Shown here: piece after piece, positions 46,193-55,928 of the stretch | How the letters are laid out: the number at the start of each line of letters is the position of its first letter | Position numbering within the stretch: position 1 is the first letter of the stretch | Assembly (NCBI GenBank): GCA_030704425.1 | Contig: JAPDHM010000001.1 | Location: 1,116,001-1,180,000 of the forward strand | Source: Rhodobacteraceae bacterium IMCC1909 | GTDB lineage: Bacteria; Pseudomonadota; Alphaproteobacteria; Rhodobacterales; Rhodobacteraceae | Length of the DNA stretch: 64,000 bases | Direction of reading: 5' to 3' | The notes under the pieces: generated by a model | Told to the model about the DNA's origin: nothing | What the model saw: the letters and a program-made list of their open reading frames with translations, nothing else | Databases searched by the model: none | Translations under genes and position numbers: made by a program

Positions 46193-47278
46193 ATGGCACT
46201 ACGCTATGGATTAATTGGCTGCGGCATGATGGGCCAGGAGCATATTCGCAATATTGAGCTGTTAGACGACACGCAGATAACCGTTGTCTTTGAACCAGAC
46301 GCCCAGATGCGCGCACAGGCCGCGAAGGCTTTGCCGAATGCCACAATGGTTGACAGTCTGGACGCGCTCTTATCCTTCGAAGCCGTAGATTGCTTTGTCA
46401 TCGTCAGCCCCAATCACTGCCATATGGCACAGCTTCAACAGATCGCGGCCCTGCGGGCCTTGCCGATCCTCTGCGAAAAGCCCCTCTTCACAGATCCTGC
46501 CGATTTGGCGCAGGCTACGGCCTTCGCGCAATCTTACCCCGCCCCGGTTTGGGTTGCGATGGAATATCGCTATATGCCGCCTGTTGCGGCGTTGATTGAG
46601 CAAGCCGAGGAGGTCACCGGCGGGATTAAAATGCTCACCATATGCGAGCATCGCTTTCCGTTTCTGCCAAAAGTTGGAGATTGGAACCGCTTCAATCATA
46701 ATTCCGGCGGAACATTGGTTGAAAAATGCTGCCATTTCTTTGATCTCATGCGGCTGATTTTAAAATCTGACCCAATACGGGTGATGGGCAGCGCGGGTCA
46801 GGAAGTGAATCACCTCGATGAGGTCTATGCGGGACATCGCTCAGACATCTGGGACTGCGGCTATGTCATCGTTGACTTCGCCAGCGGCGCCCGAGCTATG
46901 TTAGAGTTGAACATGTTCGCTGAAGGCTCAGAATATCAGGAAGAAATTCACGCCGTCGGGCCCAAAGGAAAGATTGCCTGCAATGTGCCCGGCCCGGCGC
47001 GTTTTTGGCCGGTTCATATGCCATCCCCGCCGGTCCCTCATGTTGTGATCAGCCCGCGCAGTCCGATGGGCCCACGCCGGATCGACACCCCGGTGCCCGA
47101 AGCGCTCCTCGCCGCTGGTGACCACAATGGCTCAACCTTTTATCAACATCAAAAATTTCAACAGGTTGTCTTGCAAGACGTACCCCCAGAGGTGAGCTTG
47201 GCCGATGGGATTTGGGCCGTGCGAATGGGGCAAGCGGCCCAGCTTTCGGCGCTGGAAAACCGGGTTGTGGAACTTTAA
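46193..47278 (+). CDS. Gfo/Idh/MocA family dehydrogenase
   Basis: A 361-residue NAD(P)-dependent oxidoreductase (Rossmann [17 protein letters not shown] motif PILCEKPLF; catalytic region [11 protein letters not shown]). It begins nine bases after the GntR gene, with GGACAG as a ribosome site. The third such enzyme in the window; it probably acts in the same pathway as the TRAP/LLM cluster. Its 3' end overlaps the converging pgi gene by four bases. Confidence 0.88.
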   Translation: MALRYGLIGCGMMGQEHIRNIELLDDTQITVVFEPDAQMRAQAAKALPNATMVDSLDALLSFEAVDCFVIVSPNHCHMAQLQQIAALRALPILCEKPLFTDPADLAQATAFAQSYPAPVWVAMEYRYMPPVAALIEQAEEVTGGIKMLTICEHRFPFLPKVGDWNRFNHNSGGTLVEKCCHFFDLMRLILKSDPIRVMGSAGQEVNHLDEVYAGHRSDIWDCGYVIVDFASGARAMLELNMFAEGSEYQEEIHAVGPKGKIACNVPGPARFWPVHMPSPPVPHVVISPRSPMGPRRIDTPVPEALLAAGDHNGSTFYQHQKFQQVVLQDVPPEVSLADGIWAVRMGQAAQLSALENRVVEL

Positions 47279-48864
47279 GCGCGCAGCTGTCCCACAAGGT
47301 TCAATGTCGAGGGGTCATTTTCTCCCCCGGCATGACTGCCTTTGAGCACCGGTTCCAAAGCCGTCGCCAATTCTTTACCCAGCTCAACACCCCATTGATC
47401 GAAAGAGTTGATCCCAAGGATCACCCCTTCCACAAAGACCCGGTGTTCATAGAGTGCAATCAGCTGTCCAAGACAAAAGGGCGTGAGTTTGGGATAGATT
47501 AATGTCGTGGATGGACGGTTGCCTGTAAACACACGGTGGCGGGCCTGACGCTCCAATTCCGCGCCCTCAAACCCTTTGGCCTCGGCGATCTTCCGCGCCG
47601 CGGGCAGGTCGCGCCCAAGCATCAATGCCTGCGATTGCGCCAGACAATTGGCCTGAAGCAAGTGATGTTGATGAGCCAAATGCGGCTCATGGCTCTCTTT
47701 GGCCAGCATGAATTCGCAAGGAATGATATGGCGGCCTTGGTGGATCAATTGATAAAAAGCGTGCTGACCATTTGTGCCGGGCTCACCCCAAACGATCGGC
47801 CCAGACGGATCGGTGAGGTCATGACCGTCAATGCCCACGCCCTTGCCGTTGGACTCCATTTCAAGCTGCTGTAAGTAGGCCGGAAAGCGTGACAGGCGCT
47901 GTTCATAAGGCAAGACAGCCCGGGTGGCATATCCCGCCGCCTGGGCGTGCCACACCCCCACCAAGGCCAGCATGATGGGCAAATTGTCTTGTGCTGCTGC
48001 GGTCTGGAAATGCCTGTCCATCGCCTCGGCGCCGCTTAAAAACGCCCGAAAATGCTCCGCGCCAATGGCAATGGCGAGGCTCAGACCAATCGGCCCCCAA
48101 ACTGAATAGCGTCCACCAACCCAATCTTCGAAGCCAAAGACGCGATCTGCGGCAATCCCGAAAGCAGAGGTTTTATCCTCCGCAGTGCTCAGGGCCACAA
48201 ATTGATCCGCCGGCCGCTCCAAGGTCTCAGCCATCCAGCGCAGGGCCGTCTGTGCATTGGTGAGGGTTTCAATCGTGGTAAAAGTTTTCGACGCCACGAT
48301 CACCAATGTGGTGCGCGGATCCAAATTCGCCAAAACATCGGTCACATGCGCGCCATCGACATTGCTGACAAAATGGCATCGAGGCCCCCGCGCGTAGGGT
48401 TTGAGTGCCAAACAGGCCATAGCCGGTCCCAAATCGGAGCCGCCAATGCCGATATTCACAACATCCGTATAGGCCCCACCATGCCCCTGCACCGCCCCAG
48501 AGCGCACGGCCTCGGCAAAGTCTAGCATCCGGGCGCGTGTGGTCAGAACCTGCTCCATGACATCGCAGCCCTCGACAACAACCGGACCGGAGTTCCGCCG
48601 CAGAGCGGTGTGCAACACCGCGCGATCTTCGGTGATATTGATCTTTTCACCCGAAAGCATCGCTGCGCGCTTTTCAGGCAAATCAACCTGACCGAGAAGC
48701 GCCAAAAGCATATCCCGGGTTTCATGATCAATATTTGTCTTGGAATAGTCAAAAAACAGACCATCGGCCTGAACCGAAAATTCTCCGGCTCTTTGGTCAT
48801 CAAATAAGCTGATAATCTGACGGCCGCTCACGGCAGTATATTTTTCTTTTAAATCTACGAACAT
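47275..48864 (-). CDS. pgi: Glucose-6-phosphate isomerase
   Basis: A 529-residue enzyme interconverting glucose 6-phosphate and fructose 6-phosphate. Two SIS domains; signatures [14 protein letters not shown] and [18 protein letters not shown] are clear. Last gene of zwf-pgl-pgi. The ATG is preceded by AGGACG. Confidence 0.97.
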   Translation of the reverse strand: MFVDLKEKYTAVSGRQIISLFDDQRAGEFSVQADGLFFDYSKTNIDHETRDMLLALLGQVDLPEKRAAMLSGEKINITEDRAVLHTALRRNSGPVVVEGCDVMEQVLTTRARMLDFAEAVRSGAVQGHGGAYTDVVNIGIGGSDLGPAMACLALKPYARGPRCHFVSNVDGAHVTDVLANLDPRTTLVIVASKTFTTIETLTNAQTALRWMAETLERPADQFVALSTAEDKTSAFGIAADRVFGFEDWVGGRYSVWGPIGLSLAIAIGAEHFRAFLSGAEAMDRHFQTAAAQDNLPIMLALVGVWHAQAAGYATRAVLPYEQRLSRFPAYLQQLEMESNGKGVGIDGHDLTDPSGPIVWGEPGTNGQHAFYQLIHQGRHIIPCEFMLAKESHEPHLAHQHHLLQANCLAQSQALMLGRDLPAARKIAEAKGFEGAELERQARHRVFTGNRPSTTLIYPKLTPFCLGQLIALYEHRVFVEGVILGINSFDQWGVELGKELATALEPVLKGSHAGGENDPSTLNLVGQLRA

Positions 48865-48873
48865 CTTTACGTC

Positions 48874-49551
48874 CTAAACCGGGCTCCAATGCACAGTGGC
48901 ATTGGGTAAAAACTGTGCAATCGGCGCATCAATGGGCGACAGCCTTTGCGCTTGAGCAAGGGCCGTCTTTTTATCTTCTCCAATGATCAAAACATGAGTC
49001 TGACGCCCAGTTTCAAGGGCCTGGGCGCTCAACGTCACGCGCGGCTCGAGGTCAGGTCCCACAGGCACCATCGGCATAACCGCATCGGCCCGCGCATCTT
49101 GCGCGAATGACAGCTCGGGCGCTCCGGGAAAGAGCGATGCTGTGTGCATATCCGATCCCATCCCCAGAACCACCACATCGATTGGCAAATTCGGCGCAAC
49201 CTGTTGCGACAGGGCACGCGCGCCGCCGACGTGATCTAAGCCCGGCACATAAAGCGCGATATAGCGCGCTGCGCTGGCGGAATTGACCAACAGACGGTTT
49301 TTTATCAAATCCGTATTTGATCGCGGGCTGTCCGTGGGAACCCAGCGCTCATCGGTCAACATCACGGTCACATTGACCCAATCCAACACCGCTTGACTAA
49401 GCAAATCAAACAGTGGGCCCGGCGTGCTGCCACCGGGCACGGCCAAACAAGCGCGCCCATGCAGCGCAATCGCCGCAGACAGCTCTGACGCAATTTGCAC
49501 CGAGAGTCTTTGCATCATCTCAGATGCGGTTTCATACGATGTCAGCTGCAT
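48874..49551 (-). CDS. pgl: 6-phosphogluconolactonase
   Basis: A 225-residue enzyme that hydrolyses 6-phosphogluconolactone. Family motifs are AVPGGSTPGPLFDLL, DERWVP and GMGSDMHTASLFPG. The ATG at 49551 overlaps the zwf stop by one base (TGATG); an extension six codons upstream is rejected. In GMGSDMHTASLFP the usual G-x-D-G-H-T reads G-S-D-M-H-T, a single change beside the active-site histidine. Confidence 0.93.
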   Translation of the reverse strand: MQLTSYETASEMMQRLSVQIASELSAAIALHGRACLAVPGGSTPGPLFDLLSQAVLDWVNVTVMLTDERWVPTDSPRSNTDLIKNRLLVNSASAARYIALYVPGLDHVGGARALSQQVAPNLPIDVVVLGMGSDMHTASLFPGAPELSFAQDARADAVMPMVPVGPDLEPRVTLSAQALETGRQTHVLIIGEDKKTALAQAQRLSPIDAPIAQFLPNATVHWSPV

Positions 49552-51002
49552 CACTTCACCTCGCGCCACCGCCGACCGTCACGGTGGATAAGCGCCATGG
49601 CATCTTCAGGTCCAGCCGAGCCGACGTCGTAAAGCTTGGGCACATCATTGCGCGCCTCCCAGGCTTCAATAATGGGATCGGTCCATTTCCAGGCCGCCTC
49701 CACCTCATCGCCGCGCATAAACAGCGTTTGGTCACCGCGGATCACGTCCATGATCAACCGTTCATAGGCATCTGGTGTGTCCTCAGAGTGATCGCCAAGG
49801 GCATCGGCAAAAGTCATATCCAGTGGCACATGCACCAAACGCATCCCCCCAGGACCAGGCTCTTTAATGGTGACATCCAGCGTCATTCCCTCATTGGGTT
49901 GCAGCTGAATGGCCAGCACATTTTGCTTTTCATCTGCTGATTTTTCAAAAATAGAATGCGGCAATTTCTTAAAGACAATTGCGATTTCCGAGGTGCGTGC
50001 TTTGAGCTTCTTCCCGGTCCGAAGATAAAACGGAACTCCGGACCAACGCCAATTCTCAATATGCGCCTTAATGGCGACATAGCTTTCCGTGAAGCTACGC
50101 GGGTTTTCTGCATCTGTGCGATAGCTGGCCGTTGTGGCGGTGGCATCATATTGGCCGCGCACAACGTGATGTGCGGCCACGGGCGCCAAGCTTCGGATGA
50201 CTTTTAGCTTTTCGTCGCGCACCGCATCGGGATCAAAATGTGACGGTGACTCCATCGCAATCAAGCATAACAGCTGCATCAAATGGTTTTGCACCATATC
50301 ACGCATTGCGCCCGATTTGTCATAATAGGTCCCACGCCCACCAACGCCCACGGTCTCCGCCACAGTGATCTGGATATGATCGATATATTGCGCGTTCCAC
50401 AAAGGTTCAAACAACAGATTTCCAAAGCGCACGGCCATGAGATTTTGGACAGTTTCCTTGCCCAAATAATGGTCAATCCGGTAGATTTGGCTTTCATCAA
50501 ATTGCTGGGACAGAACTTTGTTGAGCGCTTTGGCACTTTGCAGGTCGCGGCCAAAAGGTTTTTCAACGACGATGCGCGCCTCTGGGGTGGCTATTTCCCA
50601 AGAATTCAAACGCGCCGCAATATCGCCAAAGAGACTTGGAGCAACAGAGAAATAATAGGCATTCACCAAATCTTTTCGGATCAATTTTGCCAATTCATCC
50701 CAGCCGCCGTCGCCGCAAATATCGATCGCAACATAATGCAGCTGTGCAATGAAGGCGTCGAGATGCAGCAGGCTCTCAGCGGAGGGCGCACCAAATTCAT
50801 TAATCGCCCCGCGGATCATGTCTTGATAGCCTTGCTGGCCGATATCCCCGCGCGCAGCCCCTATGATGCGCGCGCCAGCGGGCATTTGGCCGGCGCAAAA
50901 CCTGCGAAACAACCCTGGTAGTATTTTTCGGCGTGCCAAATCACCCGTGCCACCAAAGATGACAAGATCGAAAGGCTCAACAGGAATGACACGGGAGACC
51001 AT
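49551..51002 (-). CDS. zwf: Glucose-6-phosphate 1-dehydrogenase
   Basis: A 483-residue NAD(P)-dependent enzyme, entry to the oxidative pentose phosphate and Entner-Doudoroff pathways. Motifs are FGGTGDLARRKILPGLF and the active-site RIDHYLGKETVQN. The ATG at 51002 has AGAGGAT ahead of it. First gene of zwf-pgl-pgi. The later Entner-Doudoroff genes edd and eda are not in the window. Confidence 0.97.
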   Translation of the reverse strand: MVSRVIPVEPFDLVIFGGTGDLARRKILPGLFRRFCAGQMPAGARIIGAARGDIGQQGYQDMIRGAINEFGAPSAESLLHLDAFIAQLHYVAIDICGDGGWDELAKLIRKDLVNAYYFSVAPSLFGDIAARLNSWEIATPEARIVVEKPFGRDLQSAKALNKVLSQQFDESQIYRIDHYLGKETVQNLMAVRFGNLLFEPLWNAQYIDHIQITVAETVGVGGRGTYYDKSGAMRDMVQNHLMQLLCLIAMESPSHFDPDAVRDEKLKVIRSLAPVAAHHVVRGQYDATATTASYRTDAENPRSFTESYVAIKAHIENWRWSGVPFYLRTGKKLKARTSEIAIVFKKLPHSIFEKSADEKQNVLAIQLQPNEGMTLDVTIKEPGPGGMRLVHVPLDMTFADALGDHSEDTPDAYERLIMDVIRGDQTLFMRGDEVEAAWKWTDPIIEAWEARNDVPKLYDVGSAGPEDAMALIHRDGRRWREVK

Positions 51003-51181
51003 GGGCGGATCCTCTGAAGTGTTTGCGCTAACGGTGCTTTACAACGGCGCGCAACCCCTGTCCACCTTATAGGGCGCGATCACTTCTCTGTCAGTATGTT
51101 TCATCAATGCTTTTTTTTTGCGCCATGCCGTATTATGGAGGGATCAAGCGGTACCGCATATATTTCAGGGAACGATAACCT

Positions 51182-52114
51182 ATGGCCAATCTTGATAAAT
51201 TTTCCGACCCCAATGTGACCGCCAAAGGTGAGGCGCGCGCGCGGGTGGCCCTGACCCATCTTGAGACGCTGTGGTTCAACACTGGTACGCTTTGCAATAT
51301 TGAATGCGTCAATTGCTATATCGACAGCAGCCCAACCAATGATGCATTGGTCTATATCACTGCTGATGAGGTAAAAGACTATCTGCAACAATTGGTCAGC
51401 CGAAACTGGCCCGTGCGCGAGATTGCGTTCACCGGTGGTGAACCTTTCATGAACCCAGAAATGATTGACATCGCTGAATGCAGCCTCGCTGCCGGCTATG
51501 AGGTCCTCATCTTAACCAATGCCATGCTGCCGATGATGCGCAAACGAGTCAAACAGGGGCTTTTGGAGCTCAATGCCGCCTACCCCGGCAAACTTACCCT
51601 GCGGATTTCGCTCGACCACTTTGACCGCGCCAACCATGACACTGAGCGCGGTAAGGGAGCGTTTGACAAGACACTCCAGGGCATGAACTGGCTGCGCGAT
51701 GTCGGCATCCGTATGCATGTCGCCGGCCGCACCGTCTGGGGCGACAGCGAGGTGACCAGCCGCGCCGGCTATAGCGCGCTTTTTGCACAGAACGGATATG
51801 ATATTGACGCCTTCAATCCCGGCGTCACCGTGCTGTTTCCAGAGCTGGACGAACGTGCCGAAGTGCCAGAAATCACCACAGCCTGCTGGGGAATTTTGGA
51901 AAAGGATCCCAACAGTTTGATGTGCGCCTCCTCGCGCATGGTCGTCAAACGCAAGGGCGCCGCGCGCCCAGCGGTTTTGGCCTGCACGCTTTTGGCCTAT
52001 TCGCCGGAATTCGAATTGGGAACCACTTTGCAAGAGGCAGAACAAGACGTCGCGCTCAACCATCCTCATTGTGCGAAATTCTGTGTGCTCGGTGGTGCCA
52101 GCTGCTCGGCCTAG
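51182..52114 (+). CDS. Radical SAM protein of unknown function
   Basis: A 310-residue radical SAM enzyme. The 4Fe-4S motif is CNIECVNC (CX3CX2C), and the SAM-binding GGE is in FTGGEPFMNPEM. The C-terminus has three more cysteines (HCAKFCVLGGASCSA, CX3CX6C) that could bind a second cluster, as in SPASM or twitch domains but shorter. Good ribosome site CAGGGAACG. It is divergent from zwf. The closest general type is the group that modifies peptides or small molecules, but I cannot name a reaction. Confidence 0.82.
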   Translation: MANLDKFSDPNVTAKGEARARVALTHLETLWFNTGTLCNIECVNCYIDSSPTNDALVYITADEVKDYLQQLVSRNWPVREIAFTGGEPFMNPEMIDIAECSLAAGYEVLILTNAMLPMMRKRVKQGLLELNAAYPGKLTLRISLDHFDRANHDTERGKGAFDKTLQGMNWLRDVGIRMHVAGRTVWGDSEVTSRAGYSALFAQNGYDIDAFNPGVTVLFPELDERAEVPEITTACWGILEKDPNSLMCASSRMVVKRKGAARPAVLACTLLAYSPEFELGTTLQEAEQDVALNHPHCAKFCVLGGASCSA

Positions 52115-52695
52115 GCCTCAAGCTCTGCATCCCAATATAGAAAATCGACCCAGCTTTCATGCAGATGGCCCGGAGGAAATTTTCGCCCGAGATTGCGCAA
52201 CTCTTCGGCCTGCGGTTTGCGGATCGGTTTCCGCAGATGCAGGCCCGATTGTTTCAGACTGCGGGACCCTTTTTTCAAATTACATTTGGAGCAGGCCGCA
52301 ACCACATTTTCCCAACTGGTACGCCCGCCGCGCGTGCGCGGCACCACATGATCAAAGGTCAAATCGCCGCGCGAACCGCAATATTGGCAAGAAAACTCAT
52401 CGCGCAGAAATAGATTGAAGCGCGTAAAGGCGACAGTGCTTTGCGGTTTGACATAATCGCGCAGCACAACGACCGACGGGATACGGATTTCGGTTGTGGG
52501 TGAACGCACAATATCATCATATTCAGCAACAATTTGCACCCGGTCAAGCCAGGCCGCCTTCACCGCATCCTGCCAACTCCACAAAGAGAGCGGGTAATAG
52601 GATAAAGGGCGATAATCTGCGTTAAGCACCAAGGCCGGCCGCTGCGCCGGCGAGGCCACTTCTTTCACAAATTGCGTTCTAAATTCTCCAGTCAT
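52111..52695 (-). CDS. HNH endonuclease family protein
   Basis: A 194-residue protein with an HNH motif (TFDHVVPRTRGG, SWENVVAACSKCN) and zinc cysteine pairs (CQYCG and CSKCN). It is common as a stand-alone chromosomal gene in alphaproteobacteria, with unknown cellular role. It converges with the radical SAM gene; both stop codons are TAG read from the same CTAG on opposite strands. Confidence 0.88.
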   Translation of the reverse strand: MTGEFRTQFVKEVASPAQRPALVLNADYRPLSYYPLSLWSWQDAVKAAWLDRVQIVAEYDDIVRSPTTEIRIPSVVVLRDYVKPQSTVAFTRFNLFLRDEFSCQYCGSRGDLTFDHVVPRTRGGRTSWENVVAACSKCNLKKGSRSLKQSGLHLRKPIRKPQAEELRNLGRKFPPGHLHESWVDFLYWDAELEA

Positions 52696-52775
52696 AGATG
52701 GCGCCCCGTTCGCTACATGCGGCCACTATATCTGGGGAAATAAAACAGGCAACCCCTGTATCTGGTGTGCGCTTA

Positions 52776-53450
52776 TCACTCCATACCCAGCTGTTTGCGC
52801 ATAAAGGCCAAAGCCACCTGCAGCCCATCGGGACCAATACCATGGCCCGTGCCTTTCATGATATGGGCATAAACCTCTTTGAAGCCCGCGGCCTCCAAAG
52901 TCTCGGCCGCATGGGGCAATGCATCAATTGGCACAACCTCGTCTTCATCCCCATGCACCAGAAGGATCGGCATTTTGGATTGCACGTCATCTTGCAATGC
53001 CTCCGCCTGCAGCAACCGGCCCGAAAAAGCCACGACCCCGACCACCGGATCCTCGCGCCGCGGCGCCACATGGAGCGCCATCATAGTGCCTTGCGAAAAT
53101 CCAAAAATGACCACTTGTTCCGGCAGCAGATCATAGTCCACCATCACCCCATCGAGATAGGCATTTAGGTCCTCTGACGCCGCTTGCAGACCATTGGCGG
53201 CATCTTCTTCTGACGATCCATCAATCCAAGGGATGGGAAACCATTGCAGCCCCATGGGCGCCATAACGGTCGTCTCTGGTGCATCGGGCGCAAGAAATAA
53301 TGTGCCCGGCATATGTTCCGCAAGCACCTCCGCCAGCCCCATCAGATCGGCACCATTGGCCCCGTAGCCATGTAAGAAGATGACCGCTGAGGTGACAGCG
53401 CCATCTTGATCCTGTGGCAACTGGCTCATCGATTTCAAAACCCGTGTCAT
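52776..53450 (-). CDS. Phospholipase/carboxylesterase family hydrolase
   Basis: A 224-residue alpha/beta hydrolase. Oxyanion region LHGYGANGADL, nucleophile FGFSQGTMMALH, acid in VHGDEDEVVP, histidine in GTGHGIGPDG. The ATG at 53450 overlaps the glycosylase stop (ATGA); an upstream extension lies in that gene. The substrate is unknown, probably short acyl esters or thioesters. Confidence 0.9.
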   Translation of the reverse strand: MTRVLKSMSQLPQDQDGAVTSAVIFLHGYGANGADLMGLAEVLAEHMPGTLFLAPDAPETTVMAPMGLQWFPIPWIDGSSEEDAANGLQAASEDLNAYLDGVMVDYDLLPEQVVIFGFSQGTMMALHVAPRREDPVVGVVAFSGRLLQAEALQDDVQSKMPILLVHGDEDEVVPIDALPHAAETLEAAGFKEVYAHIMKGTGHGIGPDGLQVALAFMRKQLGME

Positions 53451-54070
53451 CCTATCCCCTCTCGCGATTTGTGATCTTTGTAATAGGCCCATAACAGACG
53501 TGCTGCAACGGCTCTGAACGGTGCCCAATTTTCAGCCAAGGCGCGCATGTCCGCCTCGCTGGGACGTTTCGGCAAATGAAACACCTGCCGTGCCGCCTCT
53601 TGTAGGGCCAAATCCGCATGTGGGAAGACATCCGCCCGACCCAGGGCTTCCAATGCATAAACCTCCGCGGTCCAACGCCCAATACCTGTAATGGCGGTCA
53701 GACGCGACACGACCTCCGCGTCGGGCAAAACCGCCAAACGCTCATAATCAAGCCTGCTCAGAGCTAGCGCCTTTGCATAGCGAATTTTGGGGCGAGACAG
53801 GCCCAAGCCTGCCAACTGCTCCTCACTGGCCTGCGCCAATGCGGTCTCACAGCTTAGGCCAGCCACCTGAATGCGTTCCCAAATCGCAGCCGCAGAGGCA
53901 ACCGAAACTTGTTGACCGATGATGGCCTGCAGCAAACTGGCAAAACCGGGTGGTTTGCGCCTCAGGGGAATGGGGCTGCATGTTTCATGAATTGCATGAA
54001 ATTCAGGGATGTCGAGATGGACCACCGCGCGTTCAATGTCCTCAAGGCTGAAGATCGTTACAATGCCCAT
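53447..54070 (-). CDS. DNA-3-methyladenine glycosylase, AlkA/HhH-GPD type
   Basis: About 207 residues. The helix-hairpin-helix is LTAITGIGRWTAEVY, and the catalytic aspartate follows in RADVFPHADLALQ; the N-terminal LLQAIIGQQVS is typical of AlkA-type enzymes that remove alkylated purines. An ATG at 54070 and a TTG at 54082 are both possible starts; the TTG has GAGG at a good distance. It overlaps cobK by 13 bases. Confidence 0.88.
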   Translation of the reverse strand: MGIVTIFSLEDIERAVVHLDIPEFHAIHETCSPIPLRRKPPGFASLLQAIIGQQVSVASAAAIWERIQVAGLSCETALAQASEEQLAGLGLSRPKIRYAKALALSRLDYERLAVLPDAEVVSRLTAITGIGRWTAEVYALEALGRADVFPHADLALQEAARQVFHLPKRPSEADMRALAENWAPFRAVAARLLWAYYKDHKSREGIG

Positions 54071-54792
54071 TGCGTCAACCAAGCCTCAGCCAATGATCGC
54101 TCCGCCAGACATGGACTGGCCGCGCAGGGCGGGCGTTCAATCATCAATACTTTGAGCCCCAAAGCGCGCGCCGCATCCAATTTTGTACGGCTGGCCGCAC
54201 CGCCGGCATTTTTAACCACAAGCACATCGACGGAAAGACGGCGAAACAATGCCTCCTCATCGGCCATGGAAAATGGCGGTCGTCCGATCAGATACGCACC
54301 ATTGGGCCAGGGAAACGCACCCTCGGGAGGATCAATTTGCCGGCAGATCAACTGCGCATGCCCAAGATTGGCAAACTTTGGCAGGCTTTGCCGCCCCGTG
54401 GCCAGAAACACCACCGCATTCGGACCGATATGCGCCGCAGCCTCTCCCTCATCATGTAAAGAGATCCAATGATCGCCCGGTCCAGACTGCCAGGCTGGCC
54501 GTTCAAAACGCATATAGGGCAGACCCATCTCGCGGGCGATGTCATGGCTGCGCTGGGTGATTTGATGGGCGAAGGGATGAGTGGCATCCAAAACAGCGCG
54601 AATCTCATGGCGTTTCAAAAAAGCACGAAAGCCGTCACCGCCGCCAAAACTACCATGGTAGGTGGGCACGGCCAATTGTTTCGGCTGGCGCGTCGCCCCG
54701 GCCAAGCTGGCGCAGGCGGCAATATTGTGATCGGCGCAGAATTGGGCCAAATGCCGCGCATCGCCGGTACCTGCTAGGATCAAAACCGTCAT
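54058..54792 (-). CDS. cobK: Precorrin-6A reductase CobK
   Basis: A 244-residue NADPH-dependent reductase of the corrin ring pathway (CobK/CbiJ family). The N-terminal LILAGTGDARHLAQFCAD and the middle ATHPFAHQITQRSHDIARE are family signatures. The start overlaps the cbiD stop by four bases. Cytoplasmic. Confidence 0.93.
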   Translation of the reverse strand: MTVLILAGTGDARHLAQFCADHNIAACASLAGATRQPKQLAVPTYHGSFGGGDGFRAFLKRHEIRAVLDATHPFAHQITQRSHDIAREMGLPYMRFERPAWQSGPGDHWISLHDEGEAAAHIGPNAVVFLATGRQSLPKFANLGHAQLICRQIDPPEGAFPWPNGAYLIGRPPFSMADEEALFRRLSVDVLVVKNAGGAASRTKLDAARALGLKVLMIERPPCAASPCLAERSLAEAWLTQWAL

Positions 54793-55832
54793 GACTGCGC
54801 CAATATTCTACCTGTGCGATCTATGACCACGCAATCCACTGTGATATCGGCGCTTTGCAAAATGGATTGGCAATTGGCCAAGGCAGAGTGCGCCACCCAT
54901 TGGGCCATATCCGGACCAGCCAGCGCATAGGCCTCAAGCGCAGTATTGGCTTTGGCCAGACCCGGTTGGTCGAGAACCTGCGCCAGGGCGGTGAAATCTA
55001 CCTGAGAGCGGGCGGAATGCAGATCGCGTGCGCCCTGCGCCAATTTGGTCATCTTGCCAATGCCGCCGCCGATGGTCAGCCGCGACACCGGATGGCGCCG
55101 CAAATATTTCATCAACCCGCCGGCAAAATCTCCCATATCCAGCATAGAGGTATCGGGCAAACCATGCAGCGCCTGCACCGCACGCTCCGAGGTGGCCCCA
55201 GTGCAGCCGGCCACATGCGGCGCCCCGCAAGCCCGCGCCACATCAATTCCGCGGTGAATGGAGGCGATCCAGGCCGCGCAAGAAAATGGGCGCACGATTC
55301 CCGTCGTGCCCAACACCGACAGACCATCTACAATGCCCAGCCTTGGGTTCCAGGTTTTCAAGGCCAGAGCCCTGCCCCCTGGAATGCGAATGGTGATGTC
55401 GATATCGGGCATTTGACCATAATGGACCGCCAACTCCTCTACCTCAGCCTGCATCATTTGTCGCGGCACCGGATTGATCGCGGGCTCGCCCACAGCGATC
55501 GGCAACCCTGCCTTTGTGATCGTGCCGACGCCGTCGCCCGCATGAAAGCGCACACCGCCCAAGGAGTGCGCCACCCGCGCAATTATTAAAGCGCCATGGG
55601 TGACGTCAGGATCATCGCCGGCATCCTTGGTAATGCCAATTTCCACCCAATCTGCCGTCACCTCCCGATGCGCGATTTTGAAGACCGGCCTTTCGCCTTT
55701 GGGCAGGGTGATCTGCACTTCGTCCAATTGCGCGCCGCCCCATAGTGCGCATAGCCCGGCACGCACAGCAGCGGTGGCGCAAGCGCCGGTCGTCCAACCG
55801 CGACGCAAAGGGGGGGATTCACGGGTCTCCAT
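54789..55832 (-). CDS. cbiD: Cobalt-precorrin-5B C1-methyltransferase CbiD
   Basis: A 347-residue enzyme that methylates C1 of the corrin precursor. N-terminal METRESPPLRRGWTTGACAT is the family hallmark, with GTTGIVRPFS in the middle. The ATG at 55832 is chosen from family alignment; the frame extends seven codons upstream. CbiD belongs to the cobalt-early pathway, although many alphaproteobacteria use it in otherwise aerobic pathways. It precedes cobK. Confidence 0.93.
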   Translation of the reverse strand: METRESPPLRRGWTTGACATAAVRAGLCALWGGAQLDEVQITLPKGERPVFKIAHREVTADWVEIGITKDAGDDPDVTHGALIIARVAHSLGGVRFHAGDGVGTITKAGLPIAVGEPAINPVPRQMMQAEVEELAVHYGQMPDIDITIRIPGGRALALKTWNPRLGIVDGLSVLGTTGIVRPFSCAAWIASIHRGIDVARACGAPHVAGCTGATSERAVQALHGLPDTSMLDMGDFAGGLMKYLRRHPVSRLTIGGGIGKMTKLAQGARDLHSARSQVDFTALAQVLDQPGLAKANTALEAYALAGPDMAQWVAHSALANCQSILQSADITVDCVVIDRTGRILAQS

Positions 55833-55928
55833 TGCGCCACTATAGCAGGGCAATTCATGCCGCCAATCACAAAGCGCGTGTCGCTTGCACTCTATTCCCT
55901 CCGATGAATTTTCGCCATAAAGAGACCT

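Noticed and set aside
55833-55928. A cobalamin riboswitch between cbiD and cobA
   Set aside because: No B12-box-like sequence is present and the gap is too short for the full element.
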